From: Neobacillus piezotolerans
GTDB lineage: Bacteria; Bacillota; Bacilli; Bacillales; Cytobacillaceae
Direction: 5' to 3'
NCBI RefSeq assembly: GCF_003362805.1
Contig: NZ_QNQT01000003.1
Location: 248,001-312,000 of the forward strand
Length of the DNA stretch: 64,000 bases
Part shown: positions 46,675 through 57,470 of the stretch, one piece after another
How the letters are laid out: every line of letters begins with the position of its first letter
Position numbering within the stretch: the first letter of the stretch is position 1
Program-made: the position numbers and the translations under genes
The notes under the pieces: generated by a model
The model's database searches: none
Told to the model about the DNA's origin: nothing
What the model saw: only the letters and a program-made list of their open reading frames with translations

Positions 46675-48443
46675 CGATTTATATCCCCTTTGCGTTTTAA
46701 TGCCAAGTTCGTGTTAATAGAGTATTTCGCTTCCAATTTTTCGAGTATGCGCCAAACAATCTTTCTAACAAGTACCTTCATTAGAGGAGACCGTTTGACC
46801 AATCCCGCTGCAAATGGCCCCACCTTATAGTAGAAGCGTACAAATAACCGGCCAGCCAGTGTCTTTTTTAAATAAACATCCCGCCAAAACCTTAAGCTGT
46901 CGAGTTCCATGGCAAGTGGAGACCCGAACGCGGCGGTTGCCACAAAACACGAACTTGAATTGGAACTTTGCGAGCTGGTGTTATAGGATGATGTATTGGA
47001 TGACGGTCGTGCATCATTCAACTTTTTTTTTATTTCAGACAAAAAATTCGGGTTCAGTTCATATAAATCAGGATATTTTTGCTTGAGTCGATCAATCCCT
47101 TGTTTCACCTTGTTAGGCTGCTCATAGGACATCTCATCAAGAATATCGTCAAAATAACGCTCCCGTTCATCCTGTTCAAAATCCGATAAATAGAGGGCGA
47201 TTAATCGCTTCAATGAGTTGGTGATTAATGAATCATTTTTCATTTGATCATATTGCTCATGCTCTCTCTTTGAAACCATTGCCTGGTCCATCACATCACT
47301 GAACAAATCCTTGCGGGCCTCATAAATGGCAGGATATTTAATCATCAGCCTTTTGATGGAGGAAATCGTTTCTTCAGGTTGATTTTTAGCAATATACCTG
47401 CAATTATGTAACATGACTTCTACTGATTCATCAAACTCGGCTTCATCCATACTGCTCCCATATATATAAAGGCCCGCGGCATGCCTTAATGGATCCAATA
47501 CCTTTTGGTCCTTACTAAGTGAGTTATTTTCACGTATTAGTTCTTCATTGCCGCTTGTGTAATTGTGAAGTTCCCCGATATCTTCATTAGAGGGATCAAG
47601 TTGGATTGCCCGCTCCGTAAGTCTCTTTGACCAGTCATACATCATTACCTCATTTAATTCGTAAGCGAGTTTTGCATACTCCCTTGCAACATATGCCTTT
47701 TCTTCAGGATGGTTTTCGAGGAGCTCCTCAATCCTTGCAAAAGAACGCTCAATGCTGGATTTATCCCGTTCATGGATATCAATTTCAACTAGTTTAAAAA
47801 GATAATAGAACTTATGGAAACCTTCATTATCTTTTGATAGAATGGCATTCTCAATCGCGTTTCTTGCCTGGGAATATTGCTCGTTTCGAATATGTAGCTC
47901 ATAAAGGGAATACATAATATTGATATCATTCGGGTCTAGCCGAAATGCCTCATTTAAATGGAAAACAGCTTCTTCTACAAATCCTGATTTTTCACAAGCA
48001 AATGCCAGGTTTGATTGATAAACAGCATTTTCAGGCTGCATTTCAATTAGTTTCCGGAATTGGGCAATCGCCTTATCCAATTCCCCGTCATAGCATAGAG
48101 CCAGGCCTAGTTGATTCCGAATGTTATGCAAACTCGGCTCGATAATCAAAATCTTTTTAAAACTCGTAATAGCCTTCTGAAAATCCTCTTCATCCATTGC
48201 GGAAAAGCCCTCGGCCTCCAACTGTCGGATCTCATCACCGTATTTCGACATCGTATCGTATTCTTTTCGGGAGTCGGGATCACTAAGAATTTCATAGGCT
48301 TTCCGGATTTTTTTGAATTCCTCCGGATATTTCTCAATCGGATATTCTCTAATCTTTTTTATGTATGCTTTTCTTATTTCGTTTGGGGCACATTCCTCTG
48401 TTAACCCCAAAACACTATAAAAATTATCTTGCAACCTACTCAC
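46659..48443 (-). CDS. J-like/TPR protein with C-terminal CFI-box region (594 aa), first gene of the Hsp70 operon
   Basis: Residues 8-70 form a J-like domain (FYSVLGLTEECAPNEIRKAY) whose HPD site is replaced by KIREYPIEKYPEEF. TPR-like repeats cover about residues 75-330 (DEEDFQKAITSFKKILIIEP; GELDKAIAQFRKLIEMQPEN). A Ser/Asn/Thr-rich linker precedes the C-terminal block CFVATAAFGSPLAMELDSLR, continuing RFWRDVYL, which is the CFI-box C-terminal motif as I know it. The annotated start is GTG 48443, but a TTG at 48434 is better spaced from GGAT. The promoter must lie in 48444-48747; no CIRCE operator was found there. Confidence 0.85.
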   Translation of the reverse strand: MSRLQDNFYSVLGLTEECAPNEIRKAYIKKIREYPIEKYPEEFKKIRKAYEILSDPDSRKEYDTMSKYGDEIRQLEAEGFSAMDEEDFQKAITSFKKILIIEPSLHNIRNQLGLALCYDGELDKAIAQFRKLIEMQPENAVYQSNLAFACEKSGFVEEAVFHLNEAFRLDPNDINIMYSLYELHIRNEQYSQARNAIENAILSKDNEGFHKFYYLFKLVEIDIHERDKSSIERSFARIEELLENHPEEKAYVAREYAKLAYELNEVMMYDWSKRLTERAIQLDPSNEDIGELHNYTSGNEELIRENNSLSKDQKVLDPLRHAAGLYIYGSSMDEAEFDESVEVMLHNCRYIAKNQPEETISSIKRLMIKYPAIYEARKDLFSDVMDQAMVSKREHEQYDQMKNDSLITNSLKRLIALYLSDFEQDERERYFDDILDEMSYEQPNKVKQGIDRLKQKYPDLYELNPNFLSEIKKKLNDARPSSNTSSYNTSSQSSNSSSCFVATAAFGSPLAMELDSLRFWRDVYLKKTLAGRLFVRFYYKVGPFAAGLVKRSPLMKVLVRKIVWRILEKLEAKYSINTNLALKRKGDINRWKNV

Positions 48444-48520
48444 ATCCTTGCAAAACAGGATTTTACTTACTTTACATTTAATTCATTTACATTAAGACTA
48501 TAGTACTAAATTTCTTTTGA

Positions 48521-48683
48521 TAAAATTGGCGAATTTTGTCGAAAATAAGCAAATGTTATCAAATTATTCCTGTTAGTAATGTAGGGTCCGAGACAGGACA
48601 ACCGGTAGTAAATACCCAACATTATCAGTCCCCACGTAAAAAAGCCCCCGTTATAACCGCGGAAGAGGTTATTAAAGGGGCCA
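48521..48683 (+). repeat. Composite intergenic repeat, copy E (left end decayed)
   Basis: The left end keeps only TAAAATTGGC. The right hairpin is intact: GCCCCCGTTATAACC and GGTTATTAAAGGGGC. On the minus strand it terminates the 48.7-50.2 kb pair. The gap 48444-48747 also must hold the Hsp70 operon promoter, which I could not define. Confidence 0.65.
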
Positions 48684-48747
48684 ACATATATTTAAAATCA
48701 TGTAAAGTAATTTATTGCGATTCGCTTCCCGTCGGTTAAAAATACTC

Positions 48748-49371
48748 CTACATTTCCATGCTCACGCTGTTGTATTCCTCAATTAATCTACTGACATACT
48801 TATCTTGGAGAAATTCAACATTTTTGACGTCCATTAGTTCATAACCCCAGAAAGTAAAAGTATGATTATTTATTTTGTTATGCTTCCTATTTGTAAACGT
48901 ATATTTACGGCCATCCAATATAAAGTCGTCTTGATGCTGAAAATTCTCCCCTGCAAGTCTGTCCTGGTCTTCAAAGAGTATATATTTTATCCACCAGGAT
49001 TCTGGTCTGGGCATTTTGGAAAACGATCTGGTGAGCTTTATCAAGGTTGCACTTAATGAAGGAATCAGTTCAAGGTTTTCCTGCCTGTGATAAAACTGAA
49101 TATTAACTCCAAACACATATTGATCTTGTTTCTCTCCCTCGTCTACTTTGCCGTTATAGTAATACCTTGACATAAATAGTGGAAAAAACCTTAAATAGGA
49201 ATTAGAATTTTGATTAATATTTTTACTAGGCTCACAGCCAATCTTTGTATCGGTTGGAAAAAAACCCTCTTTCTCAAAAAGTTGATCTAAATCTTTTAAA
49301 ATCAAAATTGAGTTATTTACTATTTCCAACGTGTTCTTAATTGTAATCATTGCTTTTTCAGATGTTCCCAT
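48748..49371 (-). CDS. Hypothetical protein (207 aa), partner of the nuclease-like gene
   Basis: It starts MGTSEKAMITIKNTLEIVNN with GGGAGGTAATG upstream, overlapping the end of the preceding gene by 14 bases. The protein is soluble and AT-rich in coding, with aromatic-rich segments such as YLRFFPLFMSRYYYNG and YVFGVNIQFYHRQEN. No domain is recognised. Tight coupling with the PD-(D/E)XK-like gene suggests a two-component unit. Confidence 0.7.
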   Translation of the reverse strand: MGTSEKAMITIKNTLEIVNNSILILKDLDQLFEKEGFFPTDTKIGCEPSKNINQNSNSYLRFFPLFMSRYYYNGKVDEGEKQDQYVFGVNIQFYHRQENLELIPSLSATLIKLTRSFSKMPRPESWWIKYILFEDQDRLAGENFQHQDDFILDGRKYTFTNRKHNKINNHTFTFWGYELMDVKNVEFLQDKYVSRLIEEYNSVSMEM

Positions 49372-50179
49372 AAATCATTACCTCCCTGTTATAAAAAGCT
49401 CCCATCTTCTGCACATCTTTTAATCCGGAGAAATACGACTTTTCTGGAATCAATATAGCTTGAGAATGAAATTTCCAATTTAACAATTCTTCATCAACCA
49501 ATTGAAAACCTCCAAAACTCTTGATCCCCTTCCGTTCCAAATACCTTAATAAATCTTCCTTAATCCTACTGTCTCCTCCGCTAGAAGGAGACCATACTGA
49601 CATCTCATTGTGAAAAGTAAGCCATGATAACCAATAGAGTTTTGGATTCTGAAAATCAGTTTTTTCTCTAATCGTCCGCAGTGAGTTTTCAATGTCTTTC
49701 TTAGGAAATACATGATTTAAGGTTAAATAAATCAATGCTTTTTTTGCAGTTTTATATTCAGTTCCTATCTTTTCGTATAAAGAGCCAGAATGGAGATCCC
49801 AGTATTCACGTGCCAGCTGGTCATAAAATTTCTGGTTCAGAATGTTTTCGGCTTCTATCCCTTCCGGATCCTCACCAGATTTGCCGCTAAAATATTTCAC
49901 TTCAATTAAGAATAAATAGGTCTGGCTATCTGTTTTTAATGATAGTAGTAAATCGGGTTCTGATCGTTCTAACCGGGGCCAAAACCACATCCTTACATGG
50001 GGATTCTCCCCTTCAATATGTAAAGTCTGGTTGTTAACATTCAAACTGTTTCTTAAAAGTGAGCATATCAAGCTCCCATTTGAAAGATAATTTAACGTTC
50101 CAAATACGTTTGACGTTAGTATATCTTCACGATTCTCAAGCTCTGATGGTACTTTGCCATGTACAAATGCCTTTAACAT
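49358..50179 (-). CDS. PD-(D/E)XK nuclease-like protein (273 aa)
   Basis: A nuclease-like core is visible: SEPDLLLSLKTDSQTYLFLI followed by EVKYFSGKSG, giving the D...ExK pattern of the PD-(D/E)XK superfamily (about residues 73-98). A helical region with YDQLAREYWDL and a mixed C-terminal half follow. There is no membrane segment. A start with AAAGGAGGT upstream is secure. AT-rich codon use differs from the lactose and catabolic genes, which is compatible with acquisition. Whether it cuts DNA is not shown by the sequence. Confidence 0.7.
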   Translation of the reverse strand: MLKAFVHGKVPSELENREDILTSNVFGTLNYLSNGSLICSLLRNSLNVNNQTLHIEGENPHVRMWFWPRLERSEPDLLLSLKTDSQTYLFLIEVKYFSGKSGEDPEGIEAENILNQKFYDQLAREYWDLHSGSLYEKIGTEYKTAKKALIYLTLNHVFPKKDIENSLRTIREKTDFQNPKLYWLSWLTFHNEMSVWSPSSGGDSRIKEDLLRYLERKGIKSFGGFQLVDEELLNWKFHSQAILIPEKSYFSGLKDVQKMGAFYNREVMIYGNI

Positions 50180-50290
50180 ACTGACCTCCTTTGAATATTC
50201 AATCTTCTAGCACAGTTAAGGCTGTGCTTCGGTATACTCCAGTCCCTTTCCACGGTGAGTCAACTCCTCGAGATACATTTCCTGGTTTTC

Positions 50291-51171
50291 CTACACTCCC
50301 TCTCTGTCCCTAATTTGATAAAGATTTTCGGCCAATTCCTCAAGGTATTCCCGTTCCTTAAGGACAATGGTTAGCTTGGATGGGATGCGCCCGCTTCCAA
50401 CTTCGATGCCCTTCAGCCCGCCGGCGATGGCCGCGATTGTGTCGCTGTCATCCCCTAAGTTTACGGCTCCAAAAATGACATCATCGTAACTTTTTCGGTT
50501 AATCAGCCAGTAGAATACCCATTTCAGCGTATGGACAACATAGCCGCTTGGCGGGCAATCAGGTTCTCTGCTGTAATCCATGTCATAGCGGGTACCTTTT
50601 ATTTCGGTTAAAATCGAAGCCGTTAACTCCTCACCGAGAAGGAGCCTTCTAGCGATACGGTTGTAGATGATGCACGCTTCAGATGCCGTATCGTCATAAT
50701 GGGTCATTTTCGACTGTAAAGCAGATACTTCCTCGATTTTGGTAAGGTCCGAATAGGCGAAAGCGATTGGCAGGCACCTCATTAGTGATCCGTTTCCGCC
50801 ACTTTCTCCTAGTTGCCAATGTGCAGCCTCTGCCGCCGCAAACCAGTCCCCCTCATAATGGTGGAAAGCCGTTGAAATCGTGATTCCGATATCCTTTGGC
50901 TTCTTTGCCTGCCAGGCCAGAAATTCCTTTCCTATTTCCTCAATTGGATTGGCGGAGTTCGCAATGATGCCCCTTGCTACTGCTATGGCCATGGCCGTAT
51001 CATCCGAAGTCTCGCCGCGTTTAAATCCAAAAATGCCCCGCCAAGTATCTCCTTAACTGAACCGTATTTCCGTTCAATCTCGTCCGGGCTCATAAATTCT
51101 GTAGCCACGCCCGCAGCATCACCTACTGCTAACCCAATCAAACCCCCTTTGATTTTTTCCAGCACCGCCAT
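50291..51171 (-). pseudogene. ADP-ribosylglycohydrolase (DraG-like), single frameshift
   Basis: The N-terminal part (from 51171) has KIKGGLIGLAVGDAAGVATE and FMSPDEIERKYGSV. The remainder, in a different frame, begins FKRGETSDDTAMAIAVARGI with the Asp-rich metal site, and later shows NLGDDSDTIAAIAGGLKG, the second Asp site. The shift lies at about 51020-51045, in a run of G and T residues, so a single-base indel is enough. Both metal sites are preserved, which means it may be a recent mutation or a homopolymer sequencing error. The family removes ADP-ribose from proteins. It precedes the nuclease-like pair on the same strand. Confidence 0.82.
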
Positions 51172-51263
51172 CGCTCCCCACTAATGATTTTTTAAAACTA
51201 TCAACATCAGATATCCAAAGAATCCATTTCTTCATTCGGTAACCTTCGAACACTGGAGGCATA

Positions 51264-51386
51264 ATGAACACTAGAACAACTTCCACTTTTCTTGGAAGGA
51301 CTCCATTAGAAGAACAGGTGCTTTCTCTTCACCTTATTCAAAAGGCTTCCTGCCCCGCCTTCTTCAAGAAGCGCATACGGTCCTAA
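51264..51386 (+). CDS. Possible small ORF (40 aa)
   Basis: The ATG at 51264 has GGAGG four bases upstream. The peptide starts MNTRTTSTFLGRTPLEEQVL and ends in a basic stretch (FFKKRIRS). No family is recognised, and no terminator follows closely. It is listed because the ribosome site is good; it may be chance within the 51172-51736 gap. Confidence 0.25.
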   Translation: MNTRTTSTFLGRTPLEEQVLSLHLIQKASCPAFFKKRIRS

Positions 51387-51470
51387 CCCCTGCTCCTCTT
51401 ATACAACTAATTCAATAAATGGTTCTATTTTCCTTCAAATTATTCAAAATATTACAGATACTACCATTTC

Positions 51471-51592
51471 GCGAAAATTGGCTTATACGCATAGCCCGCC
51501 ATTTCGGGCTAATAACTATATTCGCGATCCTCTCACGCAAAAAGCCCCCGCGATAACCGCGCTAACGGTTAACGCCACCGGGAGGTTCTTCT
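51471..51592 (+). repeat. Composite intergenic repeat, copy F
   Basis: It starts GCGAAAATTGGCTTATACGC and ends in a hairpin around GATAACCGCGCTAACGGTTA. A fragment of the GGAACCGTCCC palindrome follows at 51609. This copy lies between divergent genes. Confidence 0.7.
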
Positions 51593-51673
51593 AATATATA
51601 AGCCTTCGGAACCGTCCCCATGGTCCTCCTTAAGAGCCGCAACAAATCGGAAATGAACCCCTATTCTAAATTT

Positions 51674-51702
51674 TCGATAAATTTAAACTTTTATAGTATA
51701 AT
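51674..51702 (+). promoter_or_regulatory. Likely promoter of the prolyl-4-hydroxylase-like gene
   Basis: A perfect TATAAT at 51697-51702 has TCGATA 17 bases upstream as a weak -35. It lies 35 bases before the start at 51737 in AT-rich DNA. Confidence 0.45.
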
Positions 51703-51736
51703 AGTTATAAATTGGTATAACTAGGGTGATTACAAT

Positions 51737-52381
51737 ATGTCGAACTTAGCCAAAGAACAAACGATTTTTAATCACAAAAAAAGTACCATTAATACGGAAG
51801 ATAGAGCCATAAACATCATTGCAAAAATAGAGGAACCATTGATAGTGGTCCTTGATAATGTGTTGGATAGTGAAGAATGTGATGAGTTGATTGTAATAGC
51901 CAAAGATCGAATGAAGCGTTCAAAAATTAGTGAGAATCATATTGAAAATGAGATCCGAACGAGCAGTGGCATGTTTTTCGATAAAATGGAAAACCAACTG
52001 GTCGCAAAAATCGAAAGAAGAGTTTCAGAGATTATGTGTATTCCTGTCGAACATGGTGAGGAAATTCAAGTTCTACATTATCTCCCTGGGCAAGAGTACA
52101 AATCACATTTTGATTATTTTTCATCTAAAAGCAGAGCAGCGGAAAATAACCGTATCAGCACACTCGTCATGTATTTGAACGATGTGGAAGAAGGCGGCGA
52201 AACAGTCTTCCCCCGCCTGAACCTTTCCGTTACACCTAAAAAAGGAATGGCCGTTTACTTTGAATATTTTTATGAAGAACAGGCGTTAAACGAGTTAACA
52301 CTCCATAGCGGAATGCCTGTCATAAGGGGAGAAAAATGGGTCGCCACACAGTGGGTCAGAAGAAAAAAATTAGTTCCATAA
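51737..52381 (+). CDS. 2-oxoglutarate/Fe(II) oxygenase, prolyl 4-hydroxylase-like
   Basis: The 214-residue protein matches bacterial P4H enzymes such as those of Bacillus anthracis. Iron ligands are His and Asp in YKSHFDYF (about residues 124 and 126) and a distal His in LHSGMPV (about 190). The Lys in RGEKWVATQWVR binds 2-oxoglutarate. The central EEGGETVFP strand is typical. It hydroxylates proline residues in peptides; the target is unknown, though collagen-like or translation-factor prolines are known targets in relatives. A strong terminator follows. Confidence 0.9.
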   Translation: MSNLAKEQTIFNHKKSTINTEDRAINIIAKIEEPLIVVLDNVLDSEECDELIVIAKDRMKRSKISENHIENEIRTSSGMFFDKMENQLVAKIERRVSEIMCIPVEHGEEIQVLHYLPGQEYKSHFDYFSSKSRAAENNRISTLVMYLNDVEEGGETVFPRLNLSVTPKKGMAVYFEYFYEEQALNELTLHSGMPVIRGEKWVATQWVRRKKLVP

Positions 52382-52432
52382 AGCAAAGTCACGAATAAAG
52401 TTTTCGTCATTTTAAATCCTCTACAACTACAA

Positions 52433-52468
52433 AAACCCGCCAGTGCAATAACTGCCTGGCGGGTTTCC
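52433..52468. terminator. Bidirectional intrinsic terminator
   Basis: AAACCCGCCAG pairs with CTGGCGGGTTT around TGCAATAACTGC, between the genes ending at 52381 (+) and 52559 (-). Confidence 0.85.
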
Positions 52469-52558
52469 TACTATTTATCAACCAACTGGGGCCATTTGCC
52501 TACACATAGAGTGTGGAAATGTCATGAAGAATCGGGCAGTCACAGACATCTACCTTAA

Positions 52559-55633
<3,075 letters not shown>

Positions 55634-55640
55634 TCAAAGG

Positions 55641-56471
55641 CTATTCTTTCACGGATCCGCCAAGAATGCCGGAAATAAATTGTTTTTGCAGGATCAGAAA
55701 GAAAATCATGATCGGAATCGTCGATAACGTTGTTCCGAGCATCAACTGCCCATAATCAATTCGCGCCATCCCAATAATACTGGAAAGGGCGACAGGCAAT
55801 GTGAACATTTCTTTTGAATTCAAGGTAATCAGCGGCCATAATAAACTGTTCCATTGCGACATGAATTGGAAGATGGCGACCGCTGCCAGCGCAGGCCGTG
55901 TAACGGGCAAGATAACGCTAAAAAAGATTTTCAGCTCTCCTGCTCCATCCACCCTTGCAGCCTCAATTAGGGAACTTGGCACCGCCCTCATATTCTGCCT
56001 CATTAAGTAAATGGAAAAAGGCGCGGCTAGGCCTGGCAAAATGATTGCCTGATATGTATTTAGCCAATCAAGCGACACCATCATCTCAAACATCGGAATC
56101 AGAGTCACTTGCCCCGGGATCATCAGTGAGCAAAAAATAACAAAGAAGAATGGGTTCTTTCCTTTAAAATCGAATTTTGCGAATGCATACCCCGCCATTG
56201 CAGCAATCAGCGTACTCGCGAATGTGTACACAAGGGCAATAAATAGAGAGTTCCAAAATATTCTCCCAATGCCCAAGGCCTCGTTCAACGATTGAAAGTT
56301 CTTCAATAGATAATCACCGGGTACAAGTTTAGGCGGAACACGAAAAATCTCGCCTGACTGAACCGTTGAACCAATTACCATCCAATAGAACGGGGCAATC
56401 GATAAAATCACGCCAATCAACAGCAAAAGATAAATGACAAATTTTTTCGAAGTGTTTTTTGACTGGATCAT
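55641..56471 (-). CDS. Carbohydrate ABC transporter permease (MalG/LacG type)
   Basis: The 276-residue protein has six membrane helices. The EAA loop that contacts the ATPase reads EAARVDGAGELKIFFSVILP. It overlaps the other permease gene by four bases (ATGA). With the partner permease and lipoprotein it imports a galactoside for the adjacent LacZ. No ATPase gene is present, so a shared MsmX-type ATPase probably serves it. Confidence 0.9.
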   Translation of the reverse strand: MIQSKNTSKKFVIYLLLLIGVILSIAPFYWMVIGSTVQSGEIFRVPPKLVPGDYLLKNFQSLNEALGIGRIFWNSLFIALVYTFASTLIAAMAGYAFAKFDFKGKNPFFFVIFCSLMIPGQVTLIPMFEMMVSLDWLNTYQAIILPGLAAPFSIYLMRQNMRAVPSSLIEAARVDGAGELKIFFSVILPVTRPALAAVAIFQFMSQWNSLLWPLITLNSKEMFTLPVALSSIIGMARIDYGQLMLGTTLSTIPIMIFFLILQKQFISGILGGSVKE

Positions 56472-57394
56472 TCTTTGAAGTCACCTACCAATTTCATCTG
56501 AATCAGCGAAATAATCGCCGTGATGAGCACAAGGACATAGGCGATGGCCGAGGCATATCCAAATTCAAAATACTTAAAGCCGACATTGTACAAATAAAGG
56601 GTAATTGTCATCGTGGCGCTGTTTGGGCCGCCATTTGTCAGAATGAACGGCTCATCAAAAAGCTGCAAAGTGCCGATTGTCGACATCACGACCGTGAAAA
56701 TGAATACAGGCTTTAATTGAGGAATCGTAATCATAAAGAATTGCCTTATTTTCCCGGCACCGTCAATGCTCGCCGCTTCATACAATTCATGGGGAATGTT
56801 TTGCAGGCCGGCAAGAAAAATGACCATATTGTAACCGGTCCATCTCCATGTCATAACAAGAATGACTGAAATCTTGGCCCACATAGGCGATGTCAGCCAG
56901 GGGATGGACTTAATCCCCATGAATGACAGGGCATAGTTGACCAATCCAAAACGTTCGTCCAGCAAAATCATGAAGACAATCGATGCCGCAACAAGCGCGG
57001 TAATTGACGGCATGAAATAGGAGATTCGGAAAAACGCCTTTGCTTTGACCATGGACGAATGAAGACCGACCGCGACTAACAAGGCGATAAACAGCATGAT
57101 CGGAACCTGGATAATCAGAATTTCCGCTGTATTTAACAGCGCTTTATAAAAAACCGGATCATGGAAAAGCCGGGCATAGTTTGCAAATCCAACAAACGTT
57201 TTTTCGACTCCGCGTACCTCTTGAAAGCTTAAGATAAACGACGATATGATCGGATAAACGGTGAATATCAATGTTAAAAGAAACGCCGGGCCAATAAAAA
57301 GATACGGGGCACTTTTAGGAGTGATTAATTTTCTTCTTGGTTTAGCATGCACTGCTGCCCCTGTTTTGACGGACTTGTCTATCGATACTTTCAT
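56468..57394 (-). CDS. Carbohydrate ABC transporter permease (MalF/LacF type)
   Basis: The ATG at 57394 (MKVSIDKSVKTG) is chosen because an upstream in-frame start at 57454 has no ribosome site and would add an atypical leader. The 308-residue protein has six helices and the EAA loop YEAASIDGAGKIRQFFMITI. It is the second gene of the lactose operon. Confidence 0.88.
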   Translation of the reverse strand: MKVSIDKSVKTGAAVHAKPRRKLITPKSAPYLFIGPAFLLTLIFTVYPIISSFILSFQEVRGVEKTFVGFANYARLFHDPVFYKALLNTAEILIIQVPIMLFIALLVAVGLHSSMVKAKAFFRISYFMPSITALVAASIVFMILLDERFGLVNYALSFMGIKSIPWLTSPMWAKISVILVMTWRWTGYNMVIFLAGLQNIPHELYEAASIDGAGKIRQFFMITIPQLKPVFIFTVVMSTIGTLQLFDEPFILTNGGPNSATMTITLYLYNVGFKYFEFGYASAIAYVLVLITAIISLIQMKLVGDFKE

Positions 57395-57470
57395 CCCCCA
57401 GGGTCCCCTTCCTAAAAAATGATAGAAATGAGAGAAGAAACATCCTTCTCCCATTTCTCCAACATGATGA

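Noticed and set aside
48444..48560. CIRCE/HrcA operator upstream of the Hsp70 operon
   Set aside because: No TTAGCACTC-N9-GAGTGCTAA or close variant was found.
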